Source: Fen-1077 sp964462865
GTDB taxonomy: Bacteria; Chloroflexota; Dehalococcoidia; Dehalococcoidales; RBG-16-60-22
Length of the DNA: 14,306 nt
Direction: 5' to 3'
Assembly: GCA_964462865.1 (NCBI GenBank)
Contig: CAYWZO010000046.1
Span: forward strand, 1 to 14,306
Under the pieces are notes generated by a model. It made no database searches. It saw nothing but the letters and a program-made list of their open reading frames with translations, and was not told where the DNA came from. This document shows positions 1 to 5,794 of this stretch, piece after piece. Position numbers and translations under genes: made by a program. Each line of letters opens with the position of its first letter. The stretch's first letter is position 1.

Positions 1-220
1 TGGAAAGCTGGGCGGCCAGGGTCTTGTTGTGGCAGATGACCAGCGTGGGGCGCTGTACACGTTCGATGACGTTGGCCATGGTGAAGGTCTTGCCCGAGCC
101 GGTCACGCCGAGCAGCGTCTGGTGCTGGAAGCCTTTATTGAGGCCGTCCACCAGCTTTTCAACCGCCTGGGGCTGGTCGCCGGTCATCCTGAAGTCGGAA
201 ACGATTTTGAAGTCGGGCAT
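1..220 (-). CDS. uvrB: UvrB, excinuclease ABC subunit B (N-terminal part)
   Basis: UvrB is the damage-verification helicase of nucleotide excision repair: it takes over from UvrA at a lesion and recruits UvrC. Only the first 73 residues are in the window; the rest lies beyond position 1. Visible are the N-terminal start MPDFKIVSDF, the GDQPQAV motif (about residues 14-20), the Walker A motif GVTGSGKTFTMAN (about 39-51) and the HNKTLAAQL motif of helicase motif Ia near the cut end. These together are diagnostic of UvrB. The start ATG at 218-220 has no recognisable ribosome binding site, and a TATAAT box lies six bases upstream, so the message may be leaderless. The gene follows the lipoprotein gene on the same strand but seems to have its own promoter. 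Confidence 0.95.
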   Translation of the reverse strand, partial: MPDFKIVSDFRMTGDQPQAVEKLVDGLNKGFQHQTLLGVTGSGKTFTMANVIERVQRPTLVICHNKTLAAQLS

Positions 221-226
221 AACAGT

Positions 227-235
227 ATTATAGCA
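227..235 (-). promoter_or_regulatory. Extended -10 promoter of uvrB, predicted leaderless start
   Basis: On the minus strand a perfect TATAAT (227-232) is preceded by TGC, giving the extended -10 form TGnTATAAT. Exactly six bases separate the box from the uvrB ATG, so the expected transcription start is the A of the ATG itself. No convincing -35 box is seen at 17-18 bases upstream, which fits an extended -10 promoter. Confidence 0.6.
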
Positions 236-271
236 CAGAAGTTCTAAGGCAGGGAACAGGGCGGCCCGTGT

Positions 272-1597
272 CTATTTTTGGGCGGTATCCGTGGCTTTGG
301 TAATCTGGAAGATGTCTTTATAATCTTCGCCGCCGAGCTTCTGCTCAATCTCTATGAGTTTCTCCAGCGTCCAGTCGGCGCTTTCGGTAGCGGCGATGTT
401 ATTACCCATGCTTTTATACCAGTCGGTAATGATGACATACGAAGGCGTATCGAAGTCAGTCCAGCCCAGGGAGACCCTCGGGAAGCTGGCTTTAAGCGTG
501 CCGGTGGCCTGCCTGACGAATGCTTCGGCAATCTTCGCGGCCTGTTCCTGGCTTAGAATCTGGTCGAAGACCTCCATCTGTACGTCCTCGTACCAGACCC
601 CGCCGGTGTACCCGCCGTACTCGTAAAGTCCGAACCCCTTCAGGTGGTAGTCGGCCACATAGTCGATGCCTTTCTGGATAAAGACTTTAATCATTTCCTC
701 CCAGTCCCGGGCGTCTTTCCGGCCGGCCGGCGGGCCGCTTAGGAGAAAGTCATAGCCGGTGTAATCGTAAGGGCAGGGGACGCTCTTGCCCTGGCCGATA
801 TCGTACATGATGTCGGTCGCCCAGACCTGGCCGTGGTAAACCTCCCTGATTTGCGGCAGGATTTCCTGCAGCCAGCGTGAGGCGACCTCATAATCGCCGG
901 CGAGCTTGTACGGCTCGAGCACCGGGAGAAAGGCCGCCGCGCCGTATGCTTCGGCAATCCTGGCCCACTTTATTGCCACGTCATCGAACCTCTTGATGAG
1001 CTTGTAACCGGGGTGGTAATAAGCTTCGGGGTCGGGCTCTTCCCAGGCATAGCCGAGGCCCATGTCCAGGTTGGGGTGCATGGGATTGGGTATCAGGACG
1101 ATTCTGAAGCTCTCTCTTTTCAGCGCCTGGAGATAGAAGATGAAAACGTCCTCGCCGAGCGATTTCGGTTCGCCGGTAGCGGGGTCGAGGACAATCTCCG
1201 CCTCGACCGCTATAGAATCGACCCCCGCCTCCCGCAGTTTCGCGGCGTTCAGCAGATAGCTGCGTATTTCGTCCAGCCTGGCGCCCCACGCCCCCCGGTA
1301 GAAAGCCGGATAGGTGGAGATATCGTGCGTAAAGGGCTTTTTATACTCTTCCCACCAGATGGTAAATTCATCAGCGGGTGCTTCAGTTGACGGCCGTGGG
1401 GATACCTCACTGGTTAGCGCCGGTGTCGGTATAAGCTCCGGGGACGCTGTCGGCGTTGGGGTGTTGGTAGTCATTGGCGTAGTGACTGAAGACGGCGCGG
1501 TTTGAGGTTCAGGTCCACCGGGCGCTGTCGTGCAGGCGGCCAGTATAAGTACGCTTGCCGCCAGGCTGAAGATTAGATAGCTTTTTCGTGGCAGCAT
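272..1597 (-). CDS. Secreted lipoprotein with a TIM-barrel, glycoside-hydrolase-like domain
   Basis: A 441-residue lipoprotein. Residues 1-21 form a signal peptide ending in the lipobox L-A-A-C (Cys22), followed by a Pro/Thr/Ser-rich linker to about residue 76. The rest (about 78-435) has the alternating helix/strand pattern of an (alpha/beta)8 barrel with many Trp and Tyr residues. Strand-end glutamates E228 (in VLEPY) and E326 (in GLYEYG) are spaced like the acid/base and nucleophile of clan GH-A retaining glycosidases, so a polysaccharide-cleaving or -binding role outside the membrane is plausible. That is inference from pattern; I cannot name a GH family. The start ATG (1595-1597) has a weak GGTGA just upstream and lies 7 bases after the stop of the small TGA-containing gene, suggesting coupled translation. 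No terminator is visible before uvrB. Confidence 0.8.
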   Translation of the reverse strand: MLPRKSYLIFSLAASVLILAACTTAPGGPEPQTAPSSVTTPMTTNTPTPTASPELIPTPALTSEVSPRPSTEAPADEFTIWWEEYKKPFTHDISTYPAFYRGAWGARLDEIRSYLLNAAKLREAGVDSIAVEAEIVLDPATGEPKSLGEDVFIFYLQALKRESFRIVLIPNPMHPNLDMGLGYAWEEPDPEAYYHPGYKLIKRFDDVAIKWARIAEAYGAAAFLPVLEPYKLAGDYEVASRWLQEILPQIREVYHGQVWATDIMYDIGQGKSVPCPYDYTGYDFLLSGPPAGRKDARDWEEMIKVFIQKGIDYVADYHLKGFGLYEYGGYTGGVWYEDVQMEVFDQILSQEQAAKIAEAFVRQATGTLKASFPRVSLGWTDFDTPSYVIITDWYKSMGNNIAATESADWTLEKLIEIEQKLGGEDYKDIFQITKATDTAQK

Positions 1598-1604
1598 TTC
1601 ACCG

Positions 1605-1799
1605 TCAGGCAGCCGCAGTAATTATACAGGCCATTATTAAGCCCATGATAACGCCGGTGACGGCCCCCGACCGGGGGTTGGAAGTGAGCCTTCACGTTGG
1701 GGTGGCGCATTTTTGCCGGCGGCGGGCGTTAAAGCGTCCGGTAAACCACCCCAGGCTTCCCCCCGCGCCCGCCCCGATGATGAGACATAACGCTGCCAT
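1605..1799 (-). CDS. Candidate selenoprotein: tiny two-TM, DUF6132-like membrane protein with in-frame TGA
   Basis: Read through one TGA (1692-1694), this frame encodes 64 residues. TM1 is about residues 2-20 (glycine-rich), then a basic stretch (RFNARRRQK), Cys31, the TGA codon at 36, the motif LTSNP (38-42), and TM2 at about 45-63, ending at a normal stop. From memory, DUF6132-like small membrane proteins carry C-x4-C-P-I/L-T-S-N-P between two TM helices; here the TGA falls exactly on the second cysteine and Arg replaces the following Pro. The gene has a good ribosome binding site (AGAGGG, 5 bases before ATG 1797-1799), its own candidate promoter, and ends 7 bases before the lipoprotein start. 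Coding character on both sides of the TGA, plus a SECIS-like hairpin, favours selenocysteine insertion. A recent nonsense mutation (Cys codon to TGA) or a base-call error remain possible. A conventional call would stop after 35 residues. Confidence 0.65.
1664..1677 (-). promoter_or_regulatory. SECIS-like hairpin downstream of the in-frame TGA
   Basis: On the minus strand CCCCC (1677-1673), loop GGTC (1672-1669) and GGGGG (1668-1664) form a five-pair GC stem. The loop begins 20 nt after the TGA. As I recall the bacterial SECIS criteria, the apical loop should start roughly 16-37 nt after UGA, be small, and have a G in its first two positions; all hold. GGTC also resembles the GGUCU loop of E. 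coli fdhF. The stem is short and lower-stem pairing is poor. Confidence 0.5.
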
Positions 1800-1817
1800 A
1801 CTGTCCCTCTATCATCA

Positions 1818-1846
1818 AGTATATAACTTTTCAGATGGAGAAAAAA
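1818..1846 (-). promoter_or_regulatory. Candidate promoter of the TGA-containing gene
   Basis: TATACT (minus strand, 1818-1823) makes a good -10 box. At 17-base spacing the -35 position is only TTTTTT (1841-1846), a weak match. The expected start gives a leader of about 12 bases carrying the AGAGGG ribosome binding site. The upstream terminator at 1864-1899 makes an independent promoter here likely. Confidence 0.4.
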
Positions 1847-1863
1847 CCCCGCCGGCGCTGGCG

Positions 1864-1899
1864 TAAAAAGACAAGAGCCCCGGATTACCGGGGCCCTCT
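1864..1899 (-). terminator. Rho-independent terminator of the 112-residue membrane protein gene
   Basis: Seven GC-rich pairs, GCCCCGG/CCGGGGC (1877-1883 and 1888-1894) with loop ATTA, are followed on the minus strand by TCTTGTCTTTTT. It lies 18 bases past the stop of the upstream gene. Confidence 0.85.
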
Positions 1900-1917
1900 G
1901 CTAGCTGCAGGCAGGTC

Positions 1918-2256
1918 TTACGAGCGGGAGCGCTTGAGCTTGCCGCCGGGGGGTATGATGCCGACGAGCTGCATGAACTCGTGGTGGTTGTGGTGGGTGG
2001 AGGCTTCTTTAATCTCGTCGAGGCGGTGCCAGAGCTTGGCGGCCTCGAGGTCGTTGCGGGCGGTGGCCAGCATGCGGTAGACGTTGCGGAAATTCCGGTC
2101 GATATAGTGGTTGCCGCCGCGGGCGACGATTTTACGCGCCCGGACGATGGCCCAGTGCGTCTGCAGGGGCTTGATGACGAAAAGGCTGAAGCAGATGACC
2201 GCGCCGAGGGACAGCAGAATGAGTATGCAGAGCAGCAAATATTGAGTGGTATACAT
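1918..2256 (-). CDS. Small single-pass membrane protein of unknown function
   Basis: This 112-residue protein is not recognised. One hydrophobic helix occupies residues 6-28, followed by a basic soluble region with RARKIVARGG, a helical stretch with acidic and basic residues (about 50-85), a histidine cluster THHNHHEF (87-94) and a basic tail KLKRSRS. The basic residues after the helix suggest an N-out, C-in orientation with a cytoplasmic tail. The start ATG (2254-2256) has a strong GGGAGG ribosome binding site about 4 bases upstream, and a strong terminator follows the stop, so it behaves as a real gene, probably transcribed alone. Upstream lies the repeat-rich gap 2257-2609, where no clear promoter was identified. 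The His cluster could bind metal, but that is only a guess. Confidence 0.75.
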   Translation of the reverse strand: MYTTQYLLLCILILLSLGAVICFSLFVIKPLQTHWAIVRARKIVARGGNHYIDRNFRNVYRMLATARNDLEAAKLWHRLDEIKEASTHHNHHEFMQLVGIIPPGGKLKRSRS

Positions 2257-2437
2257 AGCGCCTCCCGATTTACAGGGCTTTTTTTAATTTTACAAAAAGG
2301 GGCGCGGTAACGGTACAAGGATAGTATGTATTTTGGGCTCAAATTATCCCTTATTTTATACCTCACCCCCTACCCCCTCTCCAAACTGGGCAGAAAATAC
2401 CCCGGAAGTCATTTGTTTGGAGAGGGGGGAATTAATT

Positions 2438-2458
2438 GAGAGGGGCTGTGCCCCTCTC
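2438..2458. repeat. Perfect 9-bp hairpin in the repeat cluster
   Basis: GAGAGGGGC and GCCCCTCTC pair perfectly around a TGT loop. There is no adjacent T-run, so a terminator role is not supported. Confidence 0.7.
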
Positions 2459-2494
2459 GCTGACACACTCCGGAACGAAAGTTAAAAATGACAT

Positions 2495-2519
2495 CGTCTC
2501 CCTTTGAAAAAGGGAGACG
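2495..2519 (-). terminator. Perfect 11-bp hairpin, possible terminator of the unknown gene at 2610-3296
   Basis: CGTCTCCCTTT and AAAGGGAGACG pair perfectly with a 3-base loop. On the minus strand a TTTTT run follows about 5 bases later (ATGTCATTTTT), so it may end transcription of the gene upstream. It may equally be one more palindrome of the repeat cluster. Confidence 0.4.
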
Positions 2520-2609
2520 GAGAGGGATTTTCACCTCACCCCTCTGCCCCCTCTCGCTGACGCACTCTCCTGCTGGGGTGAGAAGGGGGAAATGGATGAA
2601 AAAAGTAGT

Positions 2610-3296
2610 TTACTTACTCGAAATACTGAACCATACTCTCAGGCAGCTAACTCCCCTCTCGTCCTGGCAGCTGATGTCGGTATAAGTCCCGACACCCCAG
2701 TTACTGCTGCGGTCCCACGTCCTTTCAAATGTTCCAAGATAATCATCAGCTTCACCTGCGAATTTTCCGACTAGTCCGGCGAGGTTGAGATCAAACAATT
2801 CTGATATTCCTTTTGTTTGTGCAGAAAGCTGATATTCAAGAGCCGCGCCGAGCGCCTTGTAGACAAGCGGTTCATAACCGCCGCCATCGTCTTCAAAACC
2901 GATTATTGTCAATCCGAGATTATTGCCTACTTCGCCGACTGAAAAGATAACGGAATTCACGGAGACAGTCTCGTTTTTAGATAGTTTATAATGTTGCCCT
3001 TCGGCCTGTGGAAATCTTAATTTCTGCGTGGGGTTTTTCCCGTCATACATGGCGGCGTAAATGTAAATTTCTCCATCTTGCCCCCGGGTGAAATCTTCTC
3101 TGTTGTCATATACGCCGATTTTATCGAGTCTGACAGAAATGGGAGGATTTTTAGGTTTTTCCGTGGTCTTAGACGTTTGGGTTACGGTAACGGTGCTTAG
3201 AGGACTGGTGCGCTGACATGAAAAATAGAATATTATTATGCTTATTATGAGTATCACTATGGCACATAATGACAAAAAATAGGGCTTATTGGCCAT
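2610..3296 (-). CDS. Exported or membrane-anchored protein of unknown function
   Basis: A 228-residue protein that I do not recognise. Residues 6-26 form a hydrophobic N-terminal segment ending in FYFSC; Cys27 could be lipidated, but Tyr at -3 and Phe at -2 make a poor lipobox, so an uncleaved anchor is equally likely. A Ser/Thr-rich spacer (about 29-50) leads to a soluble domain (53-228) rich in beta strands with acidic loops (YDNREDF, GFEDDGGGYEP). Cys210 and Cys218 near the C-terminus could form a disulfide. The start ATG (3294-3296) lies 9 bases after GGAGG. Base composition is visibly more AT-rich than the flanking DNA repair genes, and the repeat cluster lies directly downstream, consistent with an accessory or transferred gene. 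It is separated from the PPC-domain gene by 58 bases. Confidence 0.75.
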   Translation of the reverse strand: MANKPYFLSLCAIVILIISIIIFYFSCQRTSPLSTVTVTQTSKTTEKPKNPPISVRLDKIGVYDNREDFTRGQDGEIYIYAAMYDGKNPTQKLRFPQAEGQHYKLSKNETVSVNSVIFSVGEVGNNLGLTIIGFEDDGGGYEPLVYKALGAALEYQLSAQTKGISELFDLNLAGLVGKFAGEADDYLGTFERTWDRSSNWGVGTYTDISCQDERGVSCLRVWFSISSK

Positions 3297-3354
3297 GGTG
3301 ATGAACCTCCATGAAATAGTCCATCTACCATTTTACACCCTATTGTCAAAAATA

Positions 3355-3795
3355 TCACACCTCCATCAGCTCAAAGCCGCTGGCGCTGTCAAGGAGGCGC
3401 TTGGTACTGGTGCCGGTAATCTCGTAGATAATCGCCTCGCCCACCAGCCAGGCGGTCACGCCCGGGCGCAGGCAGCCGGTCAGCGTCTTCCCGGCACGCC
3501 CCAGGGCGGCGTGGATATGCAGGACGGGCTTTCCATCTTTGTCCGGGGCGATGATGCCCAGCCCCACCACCTCGTGGGCGCCGTCCACTGGCAGGAGGAG
3601 GGGGTCGGGGGGCATCTTATCCGTAAAGCGCGGGCCGGAGACGACCTGCCCGCCCCCTATCCCCCCGATTAATATCACATGGCCGCACTGGATTTTCTTC
3701 TCGGCGGCGAACTTCTCGATGCAGTCGGGCACCACGTCGCCGTCCTCAAGGCGCAGGACAAAGACCCGCCCGATTTTCCCTTCCGATGCTTTCAT
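3355..3795 (-). CDS. PPC/DUF296-domain protein
   Basis: A 146-residue single-domain protein of the PPC (plant and prokaryote conserved, DUF296) family. Matching features are the start VFVLRLEDGDVVPDCIEKFA (11-30), the glycine-rich GHVILIGGIGGGQV (38-51), the turn GLGIIAPDKDGKPVLHIHAALG (78-99) with the H-x-H pair H93/H95, and the C-terminal strand GEAIIYEITGT (119-129). Family members are small trimeric proteins; bacterial ones have been called DNA-binding by similarity to plant AT-hook proteins, but their function is unsettled and this one has no AT-hook. The H-x-H pair is a likely metal or ligand site. The gene starts 10 bases after ruvA ends, so it is almost certainly co-transcribed with ruvCA. 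Confidence 0.88.
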   Translation of the reverse strand: MKASEGKIGRVFVLRLEDGDVVPDCIEKFAAEKKIQCGHVILIGGIGGGQVVSGPRFTDKMPPDPLLLPVDGAHEVVGLGIIAPDKDGKPVLHIHAALGRAGKTLTGCLRPGVTAWLVGEAIIYEITGTSTKRLLDSASGFELMEV

Positions 3796-3805
3796 GGCGC
3801 GCTCC

Positions 3806-4390
3806 TTACCGGCCGCCGAGGTACTGCAAAGCCAGCTTTATCTTTTCTTCCAGCGGCAGGTCACCCTCTGCAGGCAGAGCGCCCACGGCCTTCACCGCCT
3901 CGGCGGCGGAATAGCCCAGCGAGGTCAGCGCCGCCAGCACGTCCGTGTTTTCCTGGGCGGCCTTCGTGGCCGGGGCGGCCACCCAGCCGGCGCCGATTTT
4001 CTCCTTGAGCTCCAGGATAATGCGGCTGGCCACCTTCCTGCCGACGCCCGGTACCATGTCCAGCATATCGGCGCTGCCGGTAGCGATAGCCGCGGTCACC
4101 TGCTCCGGATTTAAAGCCGAGAGTATCGCCAGCGCCAGCTTCGGCCCCAGGCCGGTCACGCCGATGAGCGTCTCGAAGAGCCACAGCTCCTCGGCGGTGG
4201 CGAAGCCGAAGAGCGAAATATTGTCCTCGCGGACGTGCATGTGGGTATAGACCTTCACGTCATGGCCGGGGGTCCCCAGCGTACTCAAGGCGCCAGTGGG
4301 CAGGTAGACGCGGAAGCCCACGCCCCCCACGTTGATGACCGCCCCGTCCGCCGTTAAGGACTCCAGTTTCCCGCTAAGGCTTGAAATCAT
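3806..4390 (-). CDS. ruvA: RuvA, Holliday-junction recognition subunit
   Basis: RuvA forms a tetramer that holds a four-way DNA junction flat and loads the RuvB motors. The 194-residue protein matches the usual length of about 190-205. Domain I (1-62) is the OB fold with VGGVGFRVYLP and YTHMHVREDNISLFGF. Domain II has the two helix-hairpin-helix motifs GVTGLGPKLALAIL (77-90) and VPGVGRKVASRIILELK (113-129), which contact the DNA backbone. After a flexible Ala-rich linker, domain III (about 148-194, LAALTSLGYSAAEAVKAV) is the RuvB-binding domain. The ATG overlaps the ruvC stop by 4 bases (ATGA), so the two are translationally coupled. The yebC-ruvC-ruvA order is common in bacteria; ruvB lies elsewhere in this window. 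Confidence 0.97.
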   Translation of the reverse strand: MISSLSGKLESLTADGAVINVGGVGFRVYLPTGALSTLGTPGHDVKVYTHMHVREDNISLFGFATAEELWLFETLIGVTGLGPKLALAILSALNPEQVTAAIATGSADMLDMVPGVGRKVASRIILELKEKIGAGWVAAPATKAAQENTDVLAALTSLGYSAAEAVKAVGALPAEGDLPLEEKIKLALQYLGGR

Positions 4391-4893
4391 CGTCTCTCCC
4401 TCTGCCCGGCGATGAGACCGGCCAGGTGCGTTTCCTGAACGTGGCAGATGGCCACTGCCAGGGCATCGGAGGCATCGGCGGGGTGAGGGGCCTGCGCCAG
4501 GCCGAGCTGGAGCCGGACCATCTCCTGGACCTGCTCCTTGCCGCCGGCACCATAGCCGGACACCATCTGCTTCACCCGCGCCGGGGTGTACTCGCAGGCC
4601 GGGACATGGCAGCTGGCGGCGGCGAGGAGGGCGACCGCCTGCGCCCGGCCGATGGCCATGGCCGATTTCACGTTCTTGGCGACAAAAGGCTGCTCCACGG
4701 CGACGGCGTCGGGACGGTGCTGGTTGATTATCTTTAAAAGGCTATCAAAGAGATGGCTAAGGCGCCCCCCGATTTCCGTACGTTCCGGGGCGTTAATGAC
4801 ACCGTAATCGACCAGAGTTATCGTATCGCCCTCGCTCTCGATAACGCCGTAGCCCATCACCACGGTGCCCGGGTCGATGCCTAAAATCTTCAT
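4387..4893 (-). CDS. ruvC: RuvC, Holliday-junction resolvase
   Basis: RuvC is a dimeric, magnesium-dependent endonuclease that cuts opposite strands of a Holliday junction. At 168 residues it is of normal length. The RNase H-like fold and catalytic acids are all visible: D7 in ILGIDPGT, E67 in AVAVEQPF, and D140/D143 in HPADASDALAVAICH. The region VKQMVSGYGAGGKEQVQEMV (108-127) corresponds to the DNA-binding part. The start ATG (4891-4893) has GGTGA 9 bases upstream. That ribosome binding site directly abuts a small inverted-repeat element (4908-4992) that separates this gene from yebC. Confidence 0.97.
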   Translation of the reverse strand: MKILGIDPGTVVMGYGVIESEGDTITLVDYGVINAPERTEIGGRLSHLFDSLLKIINQHRPDAVAVEQPFVAKNVKSAMAIGRAQAVALLAAASCHVPACEYTPARVKQMVSGYGAGGKEQVQEMVRLQLGLAQAPHPADASDALAVAICHVQETHLAGLIAGQRERR

Positions 4894-4907
4894 CTTATAA
4901 GTTCACC

Positions 4908-4992
4908 GTCATTGCGAGCGAAGCAAAGTCATCAATTGGCCGTATTGGAGACTGACATGCCGTCCCGATAAATCGGGGCACCTCGCAAAGAC
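4908..4992. repeat. 85-bp MITE-like repeat with terminal inverted repeats between yebC and ruvC
   Basis: The ends GTCATTGCGAG (4908-4918) and CTCGCAAAGAC (4982-4992) are inverted copies matching at 10 of 11 bases. Inside, GTCCCGAT/ATCGGGGC (4962-4969 and 4972-4979) forms a stem with one T-G pair and an AA loop. The GTCATTGCGAG(CGAAGC) end resembles a dispersed palindromic repeat I recall from Dehalococcoidia and other anaerobe genomes. It codes for nothing and fills nearly the whole intergenic gap. Confidence 0.65.
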
Positions 4993-5001
4993 AAGATTAT
5001 A

Positions 5002-5760
5002 TTAAGCGGCCGCTTCCTGATAACTGGCCACGACGGAATCCGGGATATCGGCGTTGCTGTAAACGTTCTGGACGTCATCGATAGACTCCAGCTTGTCCAG
5101 CAGCTTCAGGGCCTGCAGGGCGGCCTTCTCGTCGAGCTGGACCATCTGTTTGGGGATTTTCTGGAGCTCGCTGGAGGTAATTTTTACCCCGTTCTTCTCC
5201 AGCGCCTGCCTGACTTTCATCAGGTCTTCCGGCACGGTATATACCTCGACCACCTCGCTCTCCACTTTCACGTCCTCGGCCCCGGCGTCGATGGCGGACA
5301 GGGCCAGCTCGTCAGAATCGACATCGGCCGCCTCGATGGTGATAATACCCTTGGAATCGAACTGCCAGGCCACGCTCCCGCTTTCCGCCATGTTGCCGCC
5401 GTGGCGGGTAAAGGTGCTTCTGACTTCCTGGATGGTGCGGTTGCGGTTGTCCGAGAGTCCGCTGACCAGGATAGCTATCCCGCCCGGCCCATAGCCTTCG
5501 AGCACCATCTCGGAGAGGCTGCCCCCTTCGCCCCCGCCGCTGCCTTTCTTGATGGCGCGGTCGATGTTGTCCATGGGCATGTTACTGTCACGCGCTTTCT
5601 GGATGGCCAGACGTAAACGGAAATTGGTATCGGGATTGCCGCCCCCTTCGCGGGCGGCGATGATGATTTCACGTGTCAGCTTGGTAAAAAGCTGGCCCCG
5701 CCTGGCATCGGTGACGCCTTTTTGATGTTTTATCGAATGCCATTTTGAATGACCTGACAT
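5002..5760 (-). CDS. yebC: YebC/PmpR family protein
   Basis: A 252-residue member of the YebC/PmpR family (usual length about 235-250). The N-terminus MSGHSKWHSIKHQKG is the family signature, followed by RRGQLFTKLTREI, the glycine-rich KKGSGGGEGG, EGYGPGGIAILV, and a C-terminal part with LLDKLESIDDVQNVYSNADIP. Members were described as transcription regulators and more recently linked to translation of proline-rich stretches; the sequence does not decide which applies. The frame is open to 5820, but the start at 5758-5760 is preferred: it begins with the conserved MSGHSKW, has a strong AAGGAGG site upstream, and the promoter -10 box (5795-5800) lies inside the longer version. Its position ahead of ruvCA is widely conserved. 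Confidence 0.96.
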   Translation of the reverse strand: MSGHSKWHSIKHQKGVTDARRGQLFTKLTREIIIAAREGGGNPDTNFRLRLAIQKARDSNMPMDNIDRAIKKGSGGGEGGSLSEMVLEGYGPGGIAILVSGLSDNRNRTIQEVRSTFTRHGGNMAESGSVAWQFDSKGIITIEAADVDSDELALSAIDAGAEDVKVESEVVEVYTVPEDLMKVRQALEKNGVKITSSELQKIPKQMVQLDEKAALQALKLLDKLESIDDVQNVYSNADIPDSVVASYQEAAA

Positions 5761-5794
5761 CGTCGCTTCCCTCCTTACCTCTAGTCCCCCTGAT

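Larger units (their letters stand above)
2361..2582. repeat. Cluster of palindromic and direct repeats in a gene-free gap
   Basis: The 353-base gap 2257-2609 holds no credible gene. It carries a perfect 14-bp inverted repeat (2373-2386 with 2415-2428, CCCCCTCTCCAAAC), a 9-bp hairpin, an 11-bp hairpin, an 8-bp inverted repeat CTCACCCC (2535-2542 with 2575-2582), and the 14-base direct repeat CCCCTCTCGCTGAC at 2451-2464 and 2548-2561. The purine/pyrimidine-biased CCCCTCTC units resemble dispersed non-coding repeats of the REP or MITE kind. No transposase is nearby. Confidence 0.75.

Noticed and set aside
981..1289. Open frames opposite to or overlapping the lipoprotein gene
   Set aside because: They are Arg/Gly-rich shadow frames in GC-rich DNA without ribosome binding sites or family features.
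1692..1799. A conventional 35-residue ORF ending at the TGA
   Set aside because: It would keep one TM helix and stop on a motif position, while the same frame downstream encodes the matching second half; the read-through form explains the sequence better.
1815..2366. Minus-strand 183-residue frame over the 112-residue gene
   Set aside because: It is a Ser/Thr/Pro-rich shadow frame; the 112-residue frame has a TM helix, a strong ribosome binding site and a terminator after its stop.
2361..2582. CRISPR array
   Set aside because: The repeats are few, of different sequence and unevenly spaced, and no cas gene is present.
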